Shown: positions 35,403-58,659 of the stretch, in pieces
How positions within the stretch are numbered: position 1 is the first letter of the stretch
Layout of the letters: each line of letters starts with the position of its first letter
NCBI RefSeq assembly: GCF_947242115.1
Contig: NC_074717.1
Span: 36,267,201 to 36,331,200 of the forward strand
Length of the DNA stretch: 64,000 bases
DNA from: Biomphalaria glabrata
Taxonomy: Eukaryota; Mollusca; Gastropoda; Planorbidae
Reading direction: 5' to 3'
Position numbers and translations under genes: made by a program
The notes under the pieces: model-generated
Told to the model about the DNA's origin: nothing
The model's database searches: none
What the model saw: the letters and a program-made list of their open reading frames with translations, nothing else

Positions 35403-36462
35403 ACTGTTTTTAATACCACGTTTATTAATGTAAGTCTAGATCTATTAAAAATTAATCACATGATTGATTTAAAATAAATGTATGCAAATTTGCCCAATAT
35501 AGGCTTTGATTTGTTTAATTGTTTTAATGAGACGAATGATTTGAATCATTACCTTTGCAAGTGTTTCTAGCAATAACAGCAGACCAAAATGGCTTGGAAA
35601 ATATTCGACAGTATCTCAATGACCTGGCGTTTGAAATGTTAACTTAATGAGGGCAGAGAAACATTTAAATTTTGTGTAATCAGCCCCTGATTAACATCCT
35701 ATTACATGATTGAATCACATGACACAATTTATACATCTGGTGAGAACGCGTGACTACATTTCAACCAACTTTAATTTAAATAAAACATTGTATGAAATAC
35801 CATCAAGATCACAATTCAATTATTCCCCTGGCTACATTCTTGTAATTTAAATCCAATCATTTCGTAATGAATCATCTCAGAACGAATAATTTCATAACGA
35901 ATCGTTTCATAATTCTCTGGTGAAGCTTTTATTTTAAAGATGTAACTCTTGTGAGAGAATAATCTCATAAACACACACTTACGAAAGCGGCAGTCTCATA
36001 GATGTTTGTTGAGGGTCAACCTTAAAAAAAAAACAATGATACTTAAAAAAAAACAAATTTTAAATTGAGTGAAGGGAGAACACCTTTCTATCGCTGCCAT
36101 ATTTCTTAACATTGCAAGTTTACCTCTCCTTTTTCAATACAAACACAAATAATTAATGTCTACTAATTGATTAACTAATTGGTTAATTCTTTGATTGATT
36201 TTAATTCATGGGTTGTCATCAAAAATGAATAATTTTTCGAAATTTCAACTTGATCTGAGAATGGAAAATGGGGGATCAAAGTGTTAAAGAATCCACCCAT
36301 ACAGCCAGAGGGGGTTAGGTAATATAAGTTTTGTGAAAAAAAATAATTCAGCGTGTGATAATCTTTTTAAAATTATCTTTAACTTTGAGAAAATAGAAAA
36401 AACAAAATATTTCCAGTTGCTGGAGGTATGCGCTTGTAATACAGAAAAGTACAGACAGTTGT
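35403..36462. other. Gene-free AT-rich stretch with dispersed repeat copy
   Basis: 36240-36345 is another copy of the dispersed repeat (CAACTTGATCTGAGAATGG, ATATAAGTTTTGTG). 35983-36020 may be a short 5'-UTR exon of paralogue B. Nothing else stands out. Confidence 0.4.
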
Positions 36463-36650
36463 TTCCCTTTCACACCTTGCGATCTATAGGGCAGACGATA
36501 TAAAGGTCAAGACATCGACCACCTCTCTTTATTTCTCTTACTGATGTCAGGTACCCATTGGGTAAAATTTCCGAAATTTAAAATTCCAGTCCACAAAGAA
36601 TCGAACCCGACAACTTAGGCTCGAAAGAAAAGCCAGTCAGTCACCAAGCG
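36463..36650 (-). mobile_element. SINE family 1, shortened copy
   Basis: Begins with the CACCTTGCGATCTATAGGGC 3' end, then CGACCACCTCTCTTTATTTC, TGATGTCAGGTACCCATTGG and GAATCGAACCCGACAACTTA. The core around the GGCCAGCACA box is deleted, and the A-box side is diverged. Confidence 0.7.
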
Positions 36651-36883
36651 GTTATAGTACAGACAGACTCAACTCTAATTCTTGAGCTCTCGTGTGTTTT
36701 AGAATAGAAAGCAAAGTTTTAGAACTGAAGTTAAGATTGTTTCATAAACGTCATTTTTAAACTATGCCTCTAAAAAATCGACAATAGCTTCAGTGTTTAA
36801 TAAAAAAAAACTTAATTAACAACAATTAATATTGAATCCCTGCCCTTTTATTAAGGATGTTAAAAACTGTCATGAAACTTGGA

Positions 36884-37290
36884 TGATTGTGTCATTACAT
36901 CGCAGTCCTCATTTATTACAAGGACTACATCTTTGTCACAAACTGAAGTCCCGTAGCACAGCTGTGTCTGCCACGGCAGTAGTGACGCCCCTACCTGGCA
37001 GGTATCACTATGATTGTGTCATTACATCGCAGTCCTCATTTATTACAAGGACTACATCTTTGAAATAGGGTGTCACAAACTGAAGTCCCGTTGCACAGCT
37101 GTGTCTGCCACGGCAGTAGTGACGCCCCTACCTGGCAGGTAGCACTATGATTGTGTCATTACATCGCAGTCCTCATTTATTACAAGGGCTACATCTTGGT
37201 AATAGATTGTCACAAACTGAAGTCCCGTTGCACAGCTGTGTCTGCCACGGCAGTAGTGACGCCACTACCTGGCAGGTATCACTATGATTG
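36884..37290. repeat. ~130-bp tandem repeat, three units
   Basis: GATTGTGTCATTACATCGCA recurs at 36884, 37012 and 37149, with TTATTACAAGG, CACAAACTGAAGTCCCGT, TGTGTCTGCCACGGCAGTAG and CTACCTGGCAGG in each unit. A fourth unit starts and breaks off near 37287. Units differ by small length changes. A 78-codon frame through it is a by-product. Confidence 0.9.
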
Positions 37291-40200
37291 TGCCTCTATT
37301 GATCTGCTTTCTCTGGAGAGCTTAGGCTAAATATCAAGAGACACAACTAGGTCACTATAAGGATGGGAAATCACCGGAGCGTGTCTGTGTATGTGTTTTT
37401 GGAGACGGGGTTATTTAATACATCCTTTATTTGCATAGTGGGGGGAATTGTTTATAGCTACCAAGAGCTAGTAGACATATCATTGTAGATGTTTTACAAT
37501 AGGAATCAAACAGGTAGAATAAAACTACAACAAACTTTTTTGTCAACAAAAATGAACGTAGCTTTTAATAACACTACATGGATGTCTGTATACTTCACTG
37601 TATTACAACATTTATACACAGCTTTCAACTTCACTGTAGCTGTAAGTAGTTATATGTAGAAATATAACTTAAAAACAATCGAAATAAAAAAGAACCGCAC
37701 AATTAATGTCATTTTCGTCCAATACTGAAAGAATTTATCTCCCTTGTCCTATATGAAACAAAATTAGTTAATTTATTGATTGAGTTGATAAAAGCTTTGT
37801 AAATCTCTTCAAGAGTGATCAAACGAAATTCAACTCACTTTAAGAAAACATGACACACACATCTCTCTCTGTGACTCGTCTCTCGCTTGTCCTTCTTCCC
37901 TTCCACTGTTACTTCCCTTAAGTATCACCTCAACTTACGACAGACTTCCTATTGGTTACGTCAGAATCTAGCGAGTTGATATAAAACCTGTACTTCTTTG
38001 ATCATGATTACACCAGAAACCCACACACAGACAATCCGTAACCAAGAGAAGGGCGCATAAGTGAGAGAAATGGAATGATACAAACAAGATTAATTGTCCT
38101 ATAAGTAAGTAAATTAGTGACATTGAATTGAATCGAACTCGACAGGTAATACTAATGCTGAAGATATCCTCTTCGGAAAATTAATATAATTTTTTTTTGA
38201 CCAAGTTGATAGTTAACAATGTATTTAAGCTATCTCTAGGTCTGTGCATTCTCTTACAATCTTGCATTAGTGCCCGTCTCGTTTTCCAATAGCCGAGAGA
38301 AAAAAAAGATAATCACGTGAAAGGAAGGTAACCAATAAAAAGAGTAGCAAAAGAGTTATCTACCCTGTATTCGTCAGTAGACCTTGTAACTCTAAACAGT
38401 CAAATAATTGTAATTGATACAAAATAAAAGGCATGTTATGATACACATTAAGTATGGACGATAACAAATCTCATGTTATAGTTTGGTGTCCTGTGCTACA
38501 CTCATTTATAATCTGACATCAATTTATTTAACAAGTTTTAATATTCCATTTAATTGGCCTAGACATCCTCTGTCGTAAGTTCCAAACTATCCACGTAGAT
38601 ATCAGGAATTGCTATGTTTCTAAAGCCATGATAGCCTATAACATATCATACACATATGTGTAATTTTACTACCTAATTCTTCTTGTACACAACATTTCAG
38701 TATTAATGACCGAATATGTTGCTTACGATTTGTAGATGCTTTAACTTCTTCAATCGTTTATTTCTCCAGCCTTCCATTTGTATTGTATCTTGAGTGTCTG
38801 GTGTCTGATCACACTCAGAGCCTCTTGTACTTAATAACTTTGTTTGTCATACATTTTAAAATGTAATCAACCATCCTGCCGATTGCATCAATTCTTGTCT
38901 GACCTAGCTAACCTTTATCTGTTGTCTCTCATAGACATCTCATGGTCAGAGTACTTTAGATATGTAACCGTCAAATTTTAGGTCGAAGAAAAATAAAGTT
39001 TTTTCTTTTTTTATTGTTTTTTTTAGGGGGGGGGGGGGGTGCGTTTTTTTTAATTATTAAAGCACAGCCTCAAACTTTTACCTGTGGTGAATCCTAAATG
39101 AAAAACAAAAATTCGCTCACGCCCCCCCCCCCCCCCCAAACCAGCCCTGTTAGATTTCGGGAAGGACTTTAGACATGTAATAAAGAAAGGAAACGTGAAT
39201 ATAGATATAATCATAACAATTTTCAGGAGTAAAAAGAAAAGATACTTAATAATTTGTTTAGACTAGACAAAATTCTTACTGGAATAGGCTATAGATGGAG
39301 CAGACTCCCCCTCTGTCCAGCAAGGTTGTAAGGGAGAGCGCTGTAAGCTCACCCAGAGGGTCAGGGTCTGAACACCAGCGTCAATTCATTTCCTGCGTTC
39401 CAAGCTTCAAAACTTCTTTCTCCTGACGTCTACAACACATTTGTTATCATAGTAAAAAAGAGCGCAAGTAAAAAGAAATAAAAATAAAAAAAAGGCAGTG
39501 GGTGAAGGTCGATATTGAAATGCTTTCTTGAAATCAGAACGCTCCATTCACCCGTGTAAAAAAAAAGTCTGATGTATAATTAAGTCTAATTAAATAGTAG
39601 GCAGCACTGGCCAATATAAGTATGCGAGGAGCATTCCAGGTAATATAGCGCACGTACGTCTGTAAGAGGTGTTATTGTCGTGAGATCATCTTTGTATTAA
39701 ATAAGACGTCTTATCGCGGACCTTTTTTTTTTCTGTCACACAAAAGTCGTCAATATAACGATGTCATGAGATTTTCGACCATTCTGACACCAGAAATTCG
39801 CAAAGAATCACGTTAGTGGAGACCTTTTAAAAATGTCTTCTTCTAAGTGTTTTGAGTAGATATTGCTGCAGACGCCTCTTGCAAAAACATTTATTCGTTC
39901 CTTTCTATAAGATGAAATGACGCCTCTTATTTTGAAATATTGAAATTATATTTTATTTTAATGTCATGTTTCTTGGTTAATACTCAAGCATTGATCAATA
40001 ATTATTATCAAAAATATTTTTGTTTTGCCAGTGAAAAATAAATTGACCGACTTCACACATCCCTCCTTTGCTAGGACGTTCCGCCGGCTTTATAGAAAGT
40101 CCGCACCAAAGTTTGAGAAACGCTACTATAGCACTTTTCTAATTTCTATTACAAAGGCTTCCTTGCTGTTGTTGCAATCTCAGAAGTTATTTATAAATTT

Positions 40201-40938
40201 AAACTTTTACATTATGTTTTGGTAAAACATAAGAAGAAATAAAAGGGGGGTGGGGGTTGAGTAATGTGACGTAGTGCACAAAGATTTTTGTGTGAAGGGC
40301 AGTAAGTGTGATTGTACTGTATCTTCGTCGTGACCAGTGAGTTGACTAACAATGTCGGTCATCCAGTCTGGCTATCTTTTAACTCCAAGGACAACCGCGA
40401 GATAAGATTGTCAAAGATAAAAACGACGTTAGAAAATGTCTGTCAGAAAAGGTTGAACAAGACTACAGACATTTTATCTTTATTGGTAAATTTGAAAATA
40501 TGATCTCTTTTTTTTTTTTTTTTTTGACATTACAGTGACAATGTTTGGTTGTAGTTTTTTTTTAAAATTAAATGGTGAAAATACTTAGGTCTCGGGGATA
40601 TAACTTGTCCATTGAAACACTGCTGATACACACATTACTTCATCTCATTTAGACTTCAGCTAGCCTTCAAACAGGCTATTTTTAAACTACGGTAATATAA
40701 ATATTAATAAAAGTATAAAACAAAATCTTAATTATGCCGTACGTTTCAAATTATATTTGTTATTGTAACTTTTAACAAAACATTTTATATTTTTCAATGT
40801 ATTATAATTCTTTTTTTCTCCATTTCTTTTTCATTTTAAAATTATTATAATTAATTCTTTTTTTTTTTTCGAAAAATTGTATGCAATTAATATACTCTAA
40901 TTATCCTGAATTAATTAATACTTAGACCTGCATTTCAG
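37291..40938. other. Intergenic region between paralogue B and the lipase
   Basis: Divergent intergenic space (B on -, lipase on +). 37980-37986 reads TATAAAA on the + strand and may be a core promoter. 39026-39138 holds a G14 run and a C16 run about 85 bp apart, as an imperfect inverted pair typical of MITE ends. CATTTCAG at 40931-40938 is an acceptor 60 bp before the lipase ATG, implying an unlocated 5'-UTR exon. Frames at 40025-40503 are unsupported. Confidence 0.4.
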
Positions 40939-40998
40939 TTCTTTGCCCTGGTTCCTTGTTCAGTAGCGTACAACTTGTTTCCAGACAACTTGGCGAAG

Positions 40999-52309
<11,311 letters not shown>

Positions 52310-53000
52310 TGATTTCAAAACATTGTAGTCGAAGCTAGAATATCTAGACCAGGTGTCTTTAGTGGGAAATATAAAAAAAAATTGAATTTAACAAAAGTGT
52401 CATTGTTATTACTCAATGCCTACATTGTGTCTGACCAGGACTAGACGGTAGATCCTTCAGTTTATCATCTTCCAATTGAAATCTCTGGTCCATTCACATT
52501 TTTATAAGTAACCAATAAAACTGATGCAAAATTTAAAAGAAAATGAAATAACAACAAGAGAACAATACTTGTGCACATGTCTTTAATACATTTTTAGTTT
52601 GTTTTACAATAAAAATGATTTTTTTTTACTATAAGCTAAATAGCTGGAGCACTGAATTCATTTATAGGAGAGATTTTACAAATATAAAACAATCTCGGAC
52701 CAGTTTCAGACAATAGAAGAGACATGTTATTAATCCGTTGCTTAGTTTGTGTTTGTTGTTTATTTTTTTACTGCTGCTGACTCCAAATGTTTCAACGGCG
52801 TGAAGTCTGATCTAAAGTATATTTAAGGTACTTAGCATTTTGTTTTTTTCTAATTATAAACTAAAAATGTGATATCAGATATTTGGTATCATACCACTTA
52901 GTAAATGTATGGTTAATAAGATTTGACTCTGTTTTGGATCACTAAGTAAGAATGCCTTTGTATCTAACACCACAAACACAGACTTCGGGAAAAGGGGGGG
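52310..53000 (+). other. Lipase 3' flank and UTR
   Basis: AATAAA at 52514-52519 and again near 52609 are candidate poly(A) signals. The part 52555-52985 is duplicated at 61805-62870, where AGCTAGAGCATAGAATTCAT answers AGCTGGAGCACTGAATTCAT here. Confidence 0.55.
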
Positions 53001-53389
53001 GGTAAAATAAAAACAAAATAAAAAAGTACAGACAAACAGCAAACTTCACCAGATCCTACACTAAGCACTTCAGCTCCACGTGACATCTACACATGACATC
53101 TACTCGAAAGAAGAGAGGAAAGCTTATAGCATTGAGCCTATTTGACATTTGATACTGGCTCCACAATAGATCCCAATCTCCTCTCGCGTCCTTATTTTAG
53201 CGCTGCTTTGCTGTTTGTTAGACGGCAGGATAGACATGAACCCATCAGAGGGGAGCTGCATCAGAACGAAGTCCATTGGCGAAGTACTGTTGCTGACTTC
53301 AGCTCCAGTGGAATTCAAAAGGGCCAAATCAATTAAGTCATATCGTTATTTGTTTAATCAGATCTCAGCAGAGTTGAAAACATCAGCTA

Positions 53390-53945
53390 TCTTATCTTTT
53401 ATAATACAGACGTTACTTAAAAAAAGAAAATGATTACGTCCTACGCGTCATGCATTTAGTCATGCATGTTAACCAACGATTTAAATTCTGCCAAGTTACT
53501 TGTTTTCATGGCTGGTTCAGGCAACCCATTCCATGCTCTAATAGCACTAGGGAAGAAGGAGTATTTGTACAAATTTGTCATAACATATGGAACGAGAAAT
53601 GTGCCTTTATCTTTGTGTCTTTCTGAGTATTTTATTAGATTTTGTGTTTGTATTTGAAGATTATTTTTCAGTGTTTTATGTATAATTGCTACTATACTTT
53701 TGAGTCTTCTGTCCTGAAGGCTTTCTAAATTTAGTGATTTTACTAAATGTTACTCTAGTCAAATGGGAATATTCGTTTGTTATGAATCTCACTGCTCTAT
53801 TTTGTGTCTGTTCCAGTTTCTTAATATTTTCTTTAGTTGAGGGGTACCAAACAGAGGATGCATATTCTAATATTGGCCTAGCCAAGGTTAAATAACATTT
53901 TAGTTTTATGTCTTTAGGGTTAGGGTTTGATTTATTATAATCCAA
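53390..53945 (-). mobile_element. CR1/Jockey-like LINE 3' part, best copy
   Basis: On the - strand the reverse-transcriptase thumb and C terminus are readable: CYLTLARPILEYASSVWYPS, then TKENIKKLEQTQNRAVRFIT. After disrupted sequence come GTFLVPYVMTNLYKYSFFPS and AIRAWNGLPEPAMKTSNLAE, ending FKSLVNMHD-stop. The 3' tail is ATAAGATAAG-like. 5'-truncated and frame-disrupted, so inactive. Confidence 0.85.
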
Positions 53946-53959
53946 CACACAGACACGCA

Positions 53960-54505
53960 CACTCTTAACGATGTTTCAATCGACAAAATGTAACAAGTCA
54001 ACAAGACATGAACAACATTCGCTATTTTAATCAATAATAAAAACATAAACTCCACCATTGAAGAAACTCGAAGATGTTGGGTTTCTTAAAATAGTAACAA
54101 GTCATTTTTATCTAACTCAATTTCTTGGTAAATAAAGAAAAAAAAAACAAGAAAAAAATTCGTCCAAAATTACAAATGAATTTAAAACAATTTTACAAAG
54201 CTTAAATCAACTCTGTCTGTCTGACTGATAAAAAGTTTGTGTATGTTATTTCTCAAACACCCAAATCTCTAATTAAGCTAAAATTATTCCATTTATTTAA
54301 CAACACAAGAATCAATCTAAAAAAAAAATAGCCAATTAGTTAATTAACTTTTGGTAATTAATTATTTTATTTGATATCTCGAAATAAGGAAAGAAATTTT
54401 ACTTGACTGAAGTTGAAGTGGTGGTAAAAGCTGAATTATTCCCTTTTTATAGGTCGCCGCTCTAAATTGTAATTAACAATATAAGACTATATACTCTTCT
54501 CTAGT
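53960..54505. other. Gene-free AT-rich stretch
   Basis: 54205-54255 is an antisense scrap of the dispersed repeat (ATCAACTCTGTCTGTCTGAC). Nothing else. Confidence 0.4.
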
Positions 54506-54776
54506 CATAAGTACCTGGCTAGCAGAGTGGTTAGCACATCGGCTCGAGTTCGTAAGTCATGTCGTTCCTTTTTTTTTTTTATATATATAAATGCTTTTTT
54601 ATTATTTGTCTATATTCATTACAATTTGAATCACATGACTAATACAGACGAATTGATACAGCTTATGCTTAATAGAAGCTTTGTTTTTTTTAAAGTATTT
54701 TATTTTTTATATTTTCTCGTTCAGAGCCTGTGTTTGTTCTCTAAACATTGAAGCAATAAAAAACGTTAGGAAAGAA

Positions 54777-54950
54777 AAAGAAAGAAGCGAACTCAAACTA
54801 AACCAATGTGATGTCGCTAAAAAAGAAAGAAGCGAACTCAAACTAAACCAATGTGATGTCGCTAAAAAAGAAAGAAGCGAACTCAAACTAAACCAATGTG
54901 ATGTCGCTAAAAAAGAAAGAAGCGAACTCAAACTAAACAAATGTGAATGA
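54777..54950 (+). repeat. 45-bp tandem repeat, four units, open in frame
   Basis: Units of GAAAGAAGCG + AACTCAAACTAAA + CCAATGTGATGTCGCTAAA recur every 45 bp. The + frame stays open and gives four copies of a charged 15-residue unit (KERSELKLNQCDVAK). The unit is a multiple of three, unlike the other arrays here, so coding origin is possible. No start, splice site or family supports a gene. Confidence 0.8.
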
Positions 54951-55329
54951 TGTCGATAAAATAGAGCCTAGTAAAAAAAAAAATAAGGAAATGAAAAGAG
55001 AAGACCTGGAGAGATTATGAACTAAATTGACAAAATGAACAATGTCAAGGACGCCACAACTAAATTAAACATTATAATGGACTACACGTGTACCAACTTA
55101 GACATTTGCTTCTTATGTGCTGATGAAAAATAGCACCAAATGTATCCTATGGTTGATTAAAAAGGTTCGCTTAATAGTTCTGTATTCTGTACACCGGAAA
55201 CCCTATCAAGACTACAATTTAGATCCTTGCCTTAATGAGGCACTCCTCAATACATTAGGATGTCGATTCTTAATTTTTTCATATATCTGTAACTTCCATT
55301 ACTGTTTTCTGATTTCCTTATACATTAAA

Positions 55330-56035
55330 TATAATCGTAATCATATAATTAAAACGAGTACACCTTCAATGAATTCGAATGAGAAAATCTTTAAAACAAA
55401 AAAAAAAACTGGAGACATAGAACTGGATTCTCAGACCATAGACCAAGAAGATAATTTTATATACCTTAGACGTGTAGTCGGTGTAACAGGTGTAACAGGT
55501 GAAGACATTAAACGTCGTATAAATCAGACATTTACATACCTGAAACCAACCTGGAAATCTCCCCACGTCTCTAACAAGACTAAAAAAAGAATCAAGGCGG
55601 TCCTACGGTTCAGAAAAATGGAGAACAACTGAAGCAACTACAACAAAAAAAAATACAGACAAAAAATCAACAGATCTCTGAGAAATATCCTAAAAATACA
55701 CTGGTATGACAAAGTAGAAAACACCAAACTGTGGGAGATGAGTGGACAGAAAAAAATAGAGGTGCAGATCTTAGAGAGGAAGTGGAGATGGATTGGTCAT
55801 ACCCTTAGAAAAGATACCAACAACAGAGCTAGACAGGCCTTAGAATGAACCCCCAGGAAACAAGACATTGAGGAAGACCAAAAAGAACTTGACGACGCAG
55901 TATACTAGATGAAGCCGAGAGGACAGGAAAGAGCTGGGAAGCCATCAAAAAACTAGCAAGAGACCGTGGAGAGTGAGTGTTTTTGCTGAGGCCTTATGTT
56001 CCACGAGGAACTCAAAGGAAAGATGATGATGATAA
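55330..56035 (+). mobile_element. RTE-like LINE 3' part
   Basis: Readable pieces in order: GDIELDSQTIDQEDNFIYLR, then EDIKRRINQTFTYLKPTWKS, then KVENTKLWEMSGQKKIEVQI, LERKWRWIGHTLRKDTNNRA and DEAERTGKSWEAIKKLARDR. This is the C-terminal region of the endonuclease-reverse transcriptase type. It ends in a GATGATGATGATAA run, as RTE elements commonly do. Frameshifts and stops make it dead. The closely similar copy at 62037-62485 has a longer intact frame. Confidence 0.82.
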
Positions 56036-56281
56036 TTTTTTTTTAAATTAAGTAAACACTTTAATAAACAAACATTGTTACTTACAAACACTCTGAGAAC
56101 ACAAAACCATTTAGTGTATTTTCCTAAAGGCTTCTAACGTTTCATCACATATTTATGAAGATCTAATAACCAATCAACCATACAAGTTAGTTGATTTTTT
56201 CCCGAATAATAAACTATTGGGCACACTAAAAACATATAATTTAAATATATATATATATAACATGTGCGATAATAATCACAC

Positions 56282-57166
56282 CTAAAAGAATCCTCCGCAG
56301 AAGGCTGCGGACAAGCTGAGAACAAAAATAATCGAAGCCACAGAAATGTTGGTGGCAGTATTTCGAGGTGAGGTTGGGCTGATGACCGTTGACGTTGTCG
56401 TCTCCTGGCCACACGCTGCAAGCTTCAGCATATCAAACTCCGCACTAGTGCAGGCACCGTCTTGTTTAAAGCATTCTTCGGCTGATCCAGCGTCGCTGTT
56501 GATCTTTAAAGAGTCGCAGTACTTTTGAACAAGCACATCTATCCAAGCTTCTGTGCTAGTTCCAGCGCAATGGGAGATCATGGACTGACATTTTGAGGTC
56601 GTGTTCAGTAATGCCCTGGAGAAGTTCTGATCCACAGTTGTGCTGTTGACACTACATGCAGCAGTCTTCAGCTGGTTAAACTCGTCCTGGGTACAGTTGT
56701 AGTCTCCTGTAGTCAAGCATAGCTCAGAAGTTGTGCCGTTGACGTTAAGGCTCATAAGGGAACAGAACTGCTCCTGCTGCCTCATTACAATGGGGATGAC
56801 GGATGACTTAATGCAGGTGTAAATGTTGGACTGACAGCTGTGGGATACATTGTTCACGGCGGCATAGAAATTAGTCCTAGCCGGACTGACTTCAGTGTCC
56901 GTGACGTTACCACCACACACCGTCACTGTTAAGTTGTTGTACTCATTTTCCGTACAGAAACCAAGCTTCACACTGTATAAATACCCAGCATATATACTTA
57001 TATAATTGCATGATACAGTTAAGTTTAGGACTTCGGAGGAGTTATAATCAACTACCAACTGGCATGCTGGTGTGTAAGTGGCTACAACAGGACCCAGGTC
57101 AGATGTTTCGGCATTCACCGTGGTCAAGTAGCTGACAGCTATTACAAATCTAATGAATCTATTCAT
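56282..57166 (-). CDS. Secreted three-repeat Cys-rich protein, paralogue C
   Basis: 294 residues, one coding exon. The signal peptide is MNRFIRFVIAVSYLTTVNAE. Sixteen framework cysteines: 35/53/71/84/111/118, 135/150/158/171/193/200 and 217/232/239/252. The 13-, 7- and 17-residue spacings are exactly those of paralogue A. Repeat motifs are CTENEYNNLTVTVC, CTQDEFNQLKTAAC and CTSAEFDMLKLAAC, plus VDQNFSRALL in repeat 2. About ten N-glycosylation sequons. A Thr/Ser/Pro-rich stalk (TTTSTVISPTSPRNT) leads to a hydrophobic C-terminal tail. The acceptor CTAACTATTTCACAG lies nine bases before the ATG and includes a good branch-point word. Function unknown; a surface glycoprotein by inference. Confidence 0.83.
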   Translation of the reverse strand: MNRFIRFVIAVSYLTTVNAETSDLGPVVATYTPACQLVVDYNSSEVLNLTVSCNYISIYAGYLYSVKLGFCTENEYNNLTVTVCGGNVTDTEVSPARTNFYAAVNNVSHSCQSNIYTCIKSSVIPIVMRQQEQFCSLMSLNVNGTTSELCLTTGDYNCTQDEFNQLKTAACSVNSTTVDQNFSRALLNTTSKCQSMISHCAGTSTEAWIDVLVQKYCDSLKINSDAGSAEECFKQDGACTSAEFDMLKLAACGQETTTSTVISPTSPRNTATNISVASIIFVLSLSAAFCGGFF

Positions 57167-57175
57167 GTTTTACAA

Positions 57176-58553
57176 CTGTGAAATAGTTAGAATAAAAGTT
57201 TTTACATTATGTGAAAAAATAATCTCCAAAAACAAATATCATAATGATTCTGTTTTAAATAATGATTTGATTATCCCGCAAACTATTACATCTATGTGAG
57301 GTGGACGTTGTTAGGCGTTACCGCGCTGTGTCCAATGCAGCTAAGTCAAACGGAGGTAACACTGAAATGACGAAATCCAACAACAGGCGAAAGGCCAACA
57401 ATAGAAGTTAGTCGACGCTGAGGGTGAATGTCGAATACGTTTAATAATAACAAAAGGAACCGTCGAATGTCGTCAAGCTAAATCTCTACCCTCATAAAAG
57501 GATGTCTCTCTCTAAAGTGGTCTGCTATTCGCTAATCTTCATAGAATCTTTTTCTTGTTTTTACTAGTCGCGTCATTGTCTCTTAGTCAACTCTTTCTTT
57601 CATTACAAAACAAATAACTCATTCGTAAACGTGCCATAACAATGCATCTATTGTCTCTAGTCAGACGAGGATACCAACCTATAAAGGTGGGCTATACAAC
57701 CTCTCCAGTAACATGACTGACACAATGACCTCACCTTGGGCTCCATTAAAAAATTAAATTAACATGAATTCAAGCAAAAGCCCGCAAACATAAATCGAAA
57801 CTAAACTACAATGACACAATTTCAAGGGGGGGGGGGTGAGGTTACAATAAAAATAAAACTTAAGCAAAACTATAGTCACTAAACTTCAGGAAGGAGGTTT
57901 GAAAATCACTCCTCCCCTTAATAAAAATAAAATGAGGCTGAAAGAATTCTTGCAAGGTATTGAGTTCAAGACTGTTACATACCGTATAAGTAAATTTCCC
58001 GTTTCAGACCTGGCGATCTAAGGGGCAGACGATGCAAAAGTCATCTGTTTCTGTGGTCCACAGTTTACGAGTGTGTCCTGTGGCCAGCACAACAATCAAC
58101 CGCTTTTACTGCTGACATCTTGACATCCAACGAATATCAGGTATCCTTTAGAGCTGGATGGACTCATGGGCACACAAGGATCCCGAAAGTAAAACCCCCA
58201 GTCTTCCCCAGATTCGAGCCAGCCCGGGGACCCAGTTCAGAAGCCATGCACTTCACCACTCAGCCACCGCGCCTCCACTTTTACATATAAGTACTTGTAT
58301 TTTTAAATCCTGACTTTGCATCGCTCGCTTTAAATCTAATTGTCATTCAATAATGTAATTCTTAAAAATAAAAATAAGCATTGAAAATATATAAATATAA
58401 TTAGACTCACAGAAGCCATGGCATTAATATTGTCTATATTCGTTTTTTTTAAAGTAATATTTTATAGTTTAATTACTATAATTAACTCTAGACTAGTTAT
58501 GAATCAAATTAAATTTGTAGATGTCAATAAATATAAATGTAATTGTTACTTAC
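57176..58553 (-). other. 5'-UTR intron of paralogue C
   Basis: Donor GTAAGT (58553-58548) and acceptor TTTCACAG (ending 57176) bound a 1378-bp intron on the - strand, with branch-like CTAAC near the acceptor. It contains SINE family 1 at 58000-58276 and a G run near 57826. Inferred from splice signals only. Confidence 0.55.
58000..58276 (-). mobile_element. tRNA-derived SINE, family 1
   Basis: Antisense: CGTTTCAGACCTGGCGATCT, TGTGGCCAGCACAACAATCA, TTTAGAGCTGGATGGACTCA, the decayed B box GATTCGAGCCAGCCCG, and CACTTCACCACTCAGCCACC (A box). A short duplication in the core makes it slightly long. Confidence 0.82.
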
Positions 58554-58657
58554 GATGGTTTCTTAAAGACCAATTCAACTCAAGAAATAAATAGTTTTCT
58601 AAACGTTCGTTTACTTGCACTGTCTCCAGACCTTTTAACACTGGGGTCATATTTATA
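58554..58657 (-). promoter_or_regulatory. Core promoter and first exon of paralogue C
   Basis: A TATA box (TATAAATA on the - strand, 58657-58650) lies about 30 bp before a likely start site near 58620. The first exon would run to the GTAAGT donor at 58553, a ~70-nt non-coding exon. The spacing fits a TATA-driven gene. Not proved without transcript ends. Confidence 0.5.
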
Positions 58658-58659
58658 GT

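Larger units (their letters stand above)
33378..35982 (-). other. 5'-UTR intron candidate of paralogue B
   Basis: The acceptor is the TTTGTTTCAG before 33377. The best upstream donor is GTAAGT at 35982-35977. It closes a 38-nt exon (35983-36020) that itself follows an acceptor TTTTTTTAAG. A further donor (GTAAGT, 37938-37933) lies upstream. Exon joining cannot be proved without RNA data. The intron contains the minisatellite at 34768 and the SINE at 35185. Confidence 0.35.
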
